64,000 bases of DNA. Source: Euclidia mi. Lineage: Eukaryota; Arthropoda; Insecta; Lepidoptera; Erebidae. The stretch spans positions 63,243,183 through 63,307,182 of the forward strand of contig OX123182.2 of NCBI GenBank assembly GCA_944739405.2, written 5' to 3'. Positions 62,544 to 64,000 of the stretch are shown one piece after another. Under the pieces are notes generated by a model. The model worked only from the letters and a program-made list of their open reading frames with translations, was not told the origin of the DNA and ran no database searches. The translations under genes were made by a program, and so were the position numbers. Numbering within the stretch: position 1 is the stretch's first letter; every line of letters starts with the position of its first letter.

Positions 62544-64000
62544 TTGGTCAGGGTCGGGGCGTGTCAAAATTTAAATTAGGTTCTACAACCTATTCAACCA
62601 ATTTTGATAAAGATGATTGGAGAAATTGGCTAAACACTCTAAAAGTGAATTTCTCTAGTTATTCCGTCGCCTCGATCCTGGATAATAAACCTAAAAAAGA
62701 CCTACGGCCCTATGTTAACGTAACGATTAACAGTTTACCTATTTGTGGATTGCTCGATTCCGGTTCAGCCATTACAATTTTAGGTAACAACTCCCAATTG
62801 GAGGTAATTACTAAAACCGGATTAGAAATACAGCAGTGTCACAACACTAATTCCATTCGGTCCGCGGGTGGAAATATATTGTTGCCGCGCGGTTTTATCA
62901 ACTTACCCACTACTTTTAATAATCAAACCCACTTATTAAAAGCTTATATTATTCCAGAAGTTACAAGTAATTTAATTTTAGGCATCGATTTCTGGAAACT
63001 ATTTAAATTACTGCCTAACCATATCGCATCCGTATGCATGTCTAAAACATTGCCGTGTAGTGTGTTAAGTGAAAATAAGCCGAGTATGCCGATAGCGGAT
63101 GCATTATCACGATCCCTACCTGTAAATATAACTAACGCGAATAATAATAACGTGAATGACCCTAATGTTGACACTGATCAATGGTATTCAGCCACCTACA
63201 ATGGTTGTTTATCTTCGCCTAATGACTATCCAGACTATTCTATTAAAAATAATAAATTGTATCATTTGATTAAATCTAGGTGTATGCTACGTAAGGAGTT
63301 CGAATGGAAAGAAGTACTACCTTCTTCTGATCGAAATAATGCCATATTAGAGAACCATGCCGAACCCACTTCGGGGCATTTCGGTATATTTAAAACTTAC
63401 AAGCGCTTAGCACTGCGTTACTATTGGCCCAAAATGCACGCTGACGTGGTAAAGTTCATAAATTCTTGCTACACTTGTATCGCGCACAAACATCAGAACC
63501 ATGCACCATTGGGAACCATGGGACGACCCAAAGTGTGTTCACGACCCTTCCAAACCATTAATGTAGATTTGGTGGACGCCTACATCTTTGTAGTAACTTG
63601 TTGTTTTAGTAAATACTGTCTACTTTTTCCTATCAGGCGCGCAACTGCTGAAATAATAACTAATATTTTGGAAGAAAAAATATTTTTAGTTCATGGTATA
63701 CGATCTACAATTATATTGGACAATGGTAAACAGTTTGTCAGTGCTACTTTAAAAGCTATGTTGCGCAAGTACAAAAGCCCTAATCTTCATTGTACTCCTA
63801 AATATTCCCCAAATATCAATACGGTCAAACGCTATAATAAAACCATTGGTTCTACCTTAGCGGCGTTTGTAGAAAATGACCAGAGATTATGGGACACTCT
63901 CCTATCTAAGGTGCAGTTTGCATTAAATACTGCAGTTAATGAAGTCACGGGCTATACACCTAGTTTTTTAGTCTACGGACGTGAACTAGTTCCATGCGGC
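62540..64000 (+). pseudogene. pol: Deleted Pol: protease and defective integrase in the -1 frame
   Basis: The frame is open from the slip site to the window end. The protease has CGLLDSGSAITILG and NLILGIDFWK. Near 63040-63110 it passes directly into ADALSRS, the last piece of RNase H, so reverse transcriptase and RNase H are removed in frame. The H2C2 region (GHFGIFKTY, SCYTCIAHK) is present. In the integrase core VDLVDAYIFVV lacks the usual Gly-Pro segment after the first Asp, ILDNGKQF keeps the second Asp, and NTVKRYNKTI has Lys where the catalytic Glu should be. The integrase is therefore predicted inactive. Confidence 0.82.

Larger units (their letters stand above)
60166..64000 (+). mobile_element. 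Internally deleted Ty3/gypsy element, cut by the window end
   Basis: LTR, primer site (60900-60917, TGGCGCCTACGTGGG, similar to a tRNA-Lys site but not exact), leader, gag (61203-62543), then protease and integrase in the -1 frame. Reverse transcriptase and almost all of RNase H are missing, and integrase lacks its catalytic glutamate, so this copy cannot move alone. Confidence 0.85.

Overview
This window is AT-rich eukaryotic DNA, most likely from an insect and probably a moth or butterfly. The evidence is the mix of BEL/Pao, Ty3/gypsy, several LINE types, MULE, piggyBac, pogo and mariner-like remnants, tRNA-derived short repeats carrying (tatg)n or (atct)n tails, and one intron-containing host gene. 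No bacterial operon, rRNA, complete tRNA gene or CRISPR array is seen. Almost all coding sequence belongs to mobile elements.

Layout. (1) 1-1566 is unannotated. (2) 1567-31059 reads as one very old nested stack. A MULE-type DNA transposon, with related inverted ends at 1567 and 31059 and its transposase on the minus strand, was split first by a LINE (2340-13955, 7-bp target duplication tctttaa) and by a large LTR element without coding capacity (18679-29943). A BEL/Pao element (6519-13113) sits inside ORF1 of the LINE. A short gag-protease LTR element (19205-22670, target duplication gtat) sits inside the 3' LTR of the non-coding element. A stretch of about 4.53 kb (11116-15646), running from the BEL gag to the gag-protease element, is repeated almost exactly in tandem (15651-20181). 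(3) 31060-40900 holds LINE and short-repeat remnants, a pogo-like element (33963-35732), a palindromic MITE and several strong hairpins. (4) 40902-44815 is a scrambled Ty3/gypsy element that lacks gag and RNase H. It contains a second, different LTR and a 40-nt copy of the tRNA-Trp 3' half. (5) 44816-52650 holds a fold-back-like repeat, a second MITE copy, a dead piggyBac gene, a mariner-like fragment and a LINE fragment. (6) 53221-55422 is the reverse transcriptase and C-terminal region of an early-branching LINE with one nonsense codon. (7) 57149-58886 carries four exons, joined in phase 0, of an unrecognised coiled-coil host gene. (8) 60166 to the window end is a plus-strand Ty3/gypsy element with a textbook -1 frameshift site and a deleted polymerase.

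The most unusual feature is the interior of the non-coding LTR element (23776-28318). It contains about sixteen tRNA T-arm-like hairpins, all in the sense orientation. The loop is nearly constant and the stem sequences differ, and one of them lies inside a 75-nt tRNA-like fold. LTR pairs are about 97 to 99.6 percent identical by eye, so most insertions are recent although several genes are already broken. All comparisons were made by reading; no alignment or database search was run.
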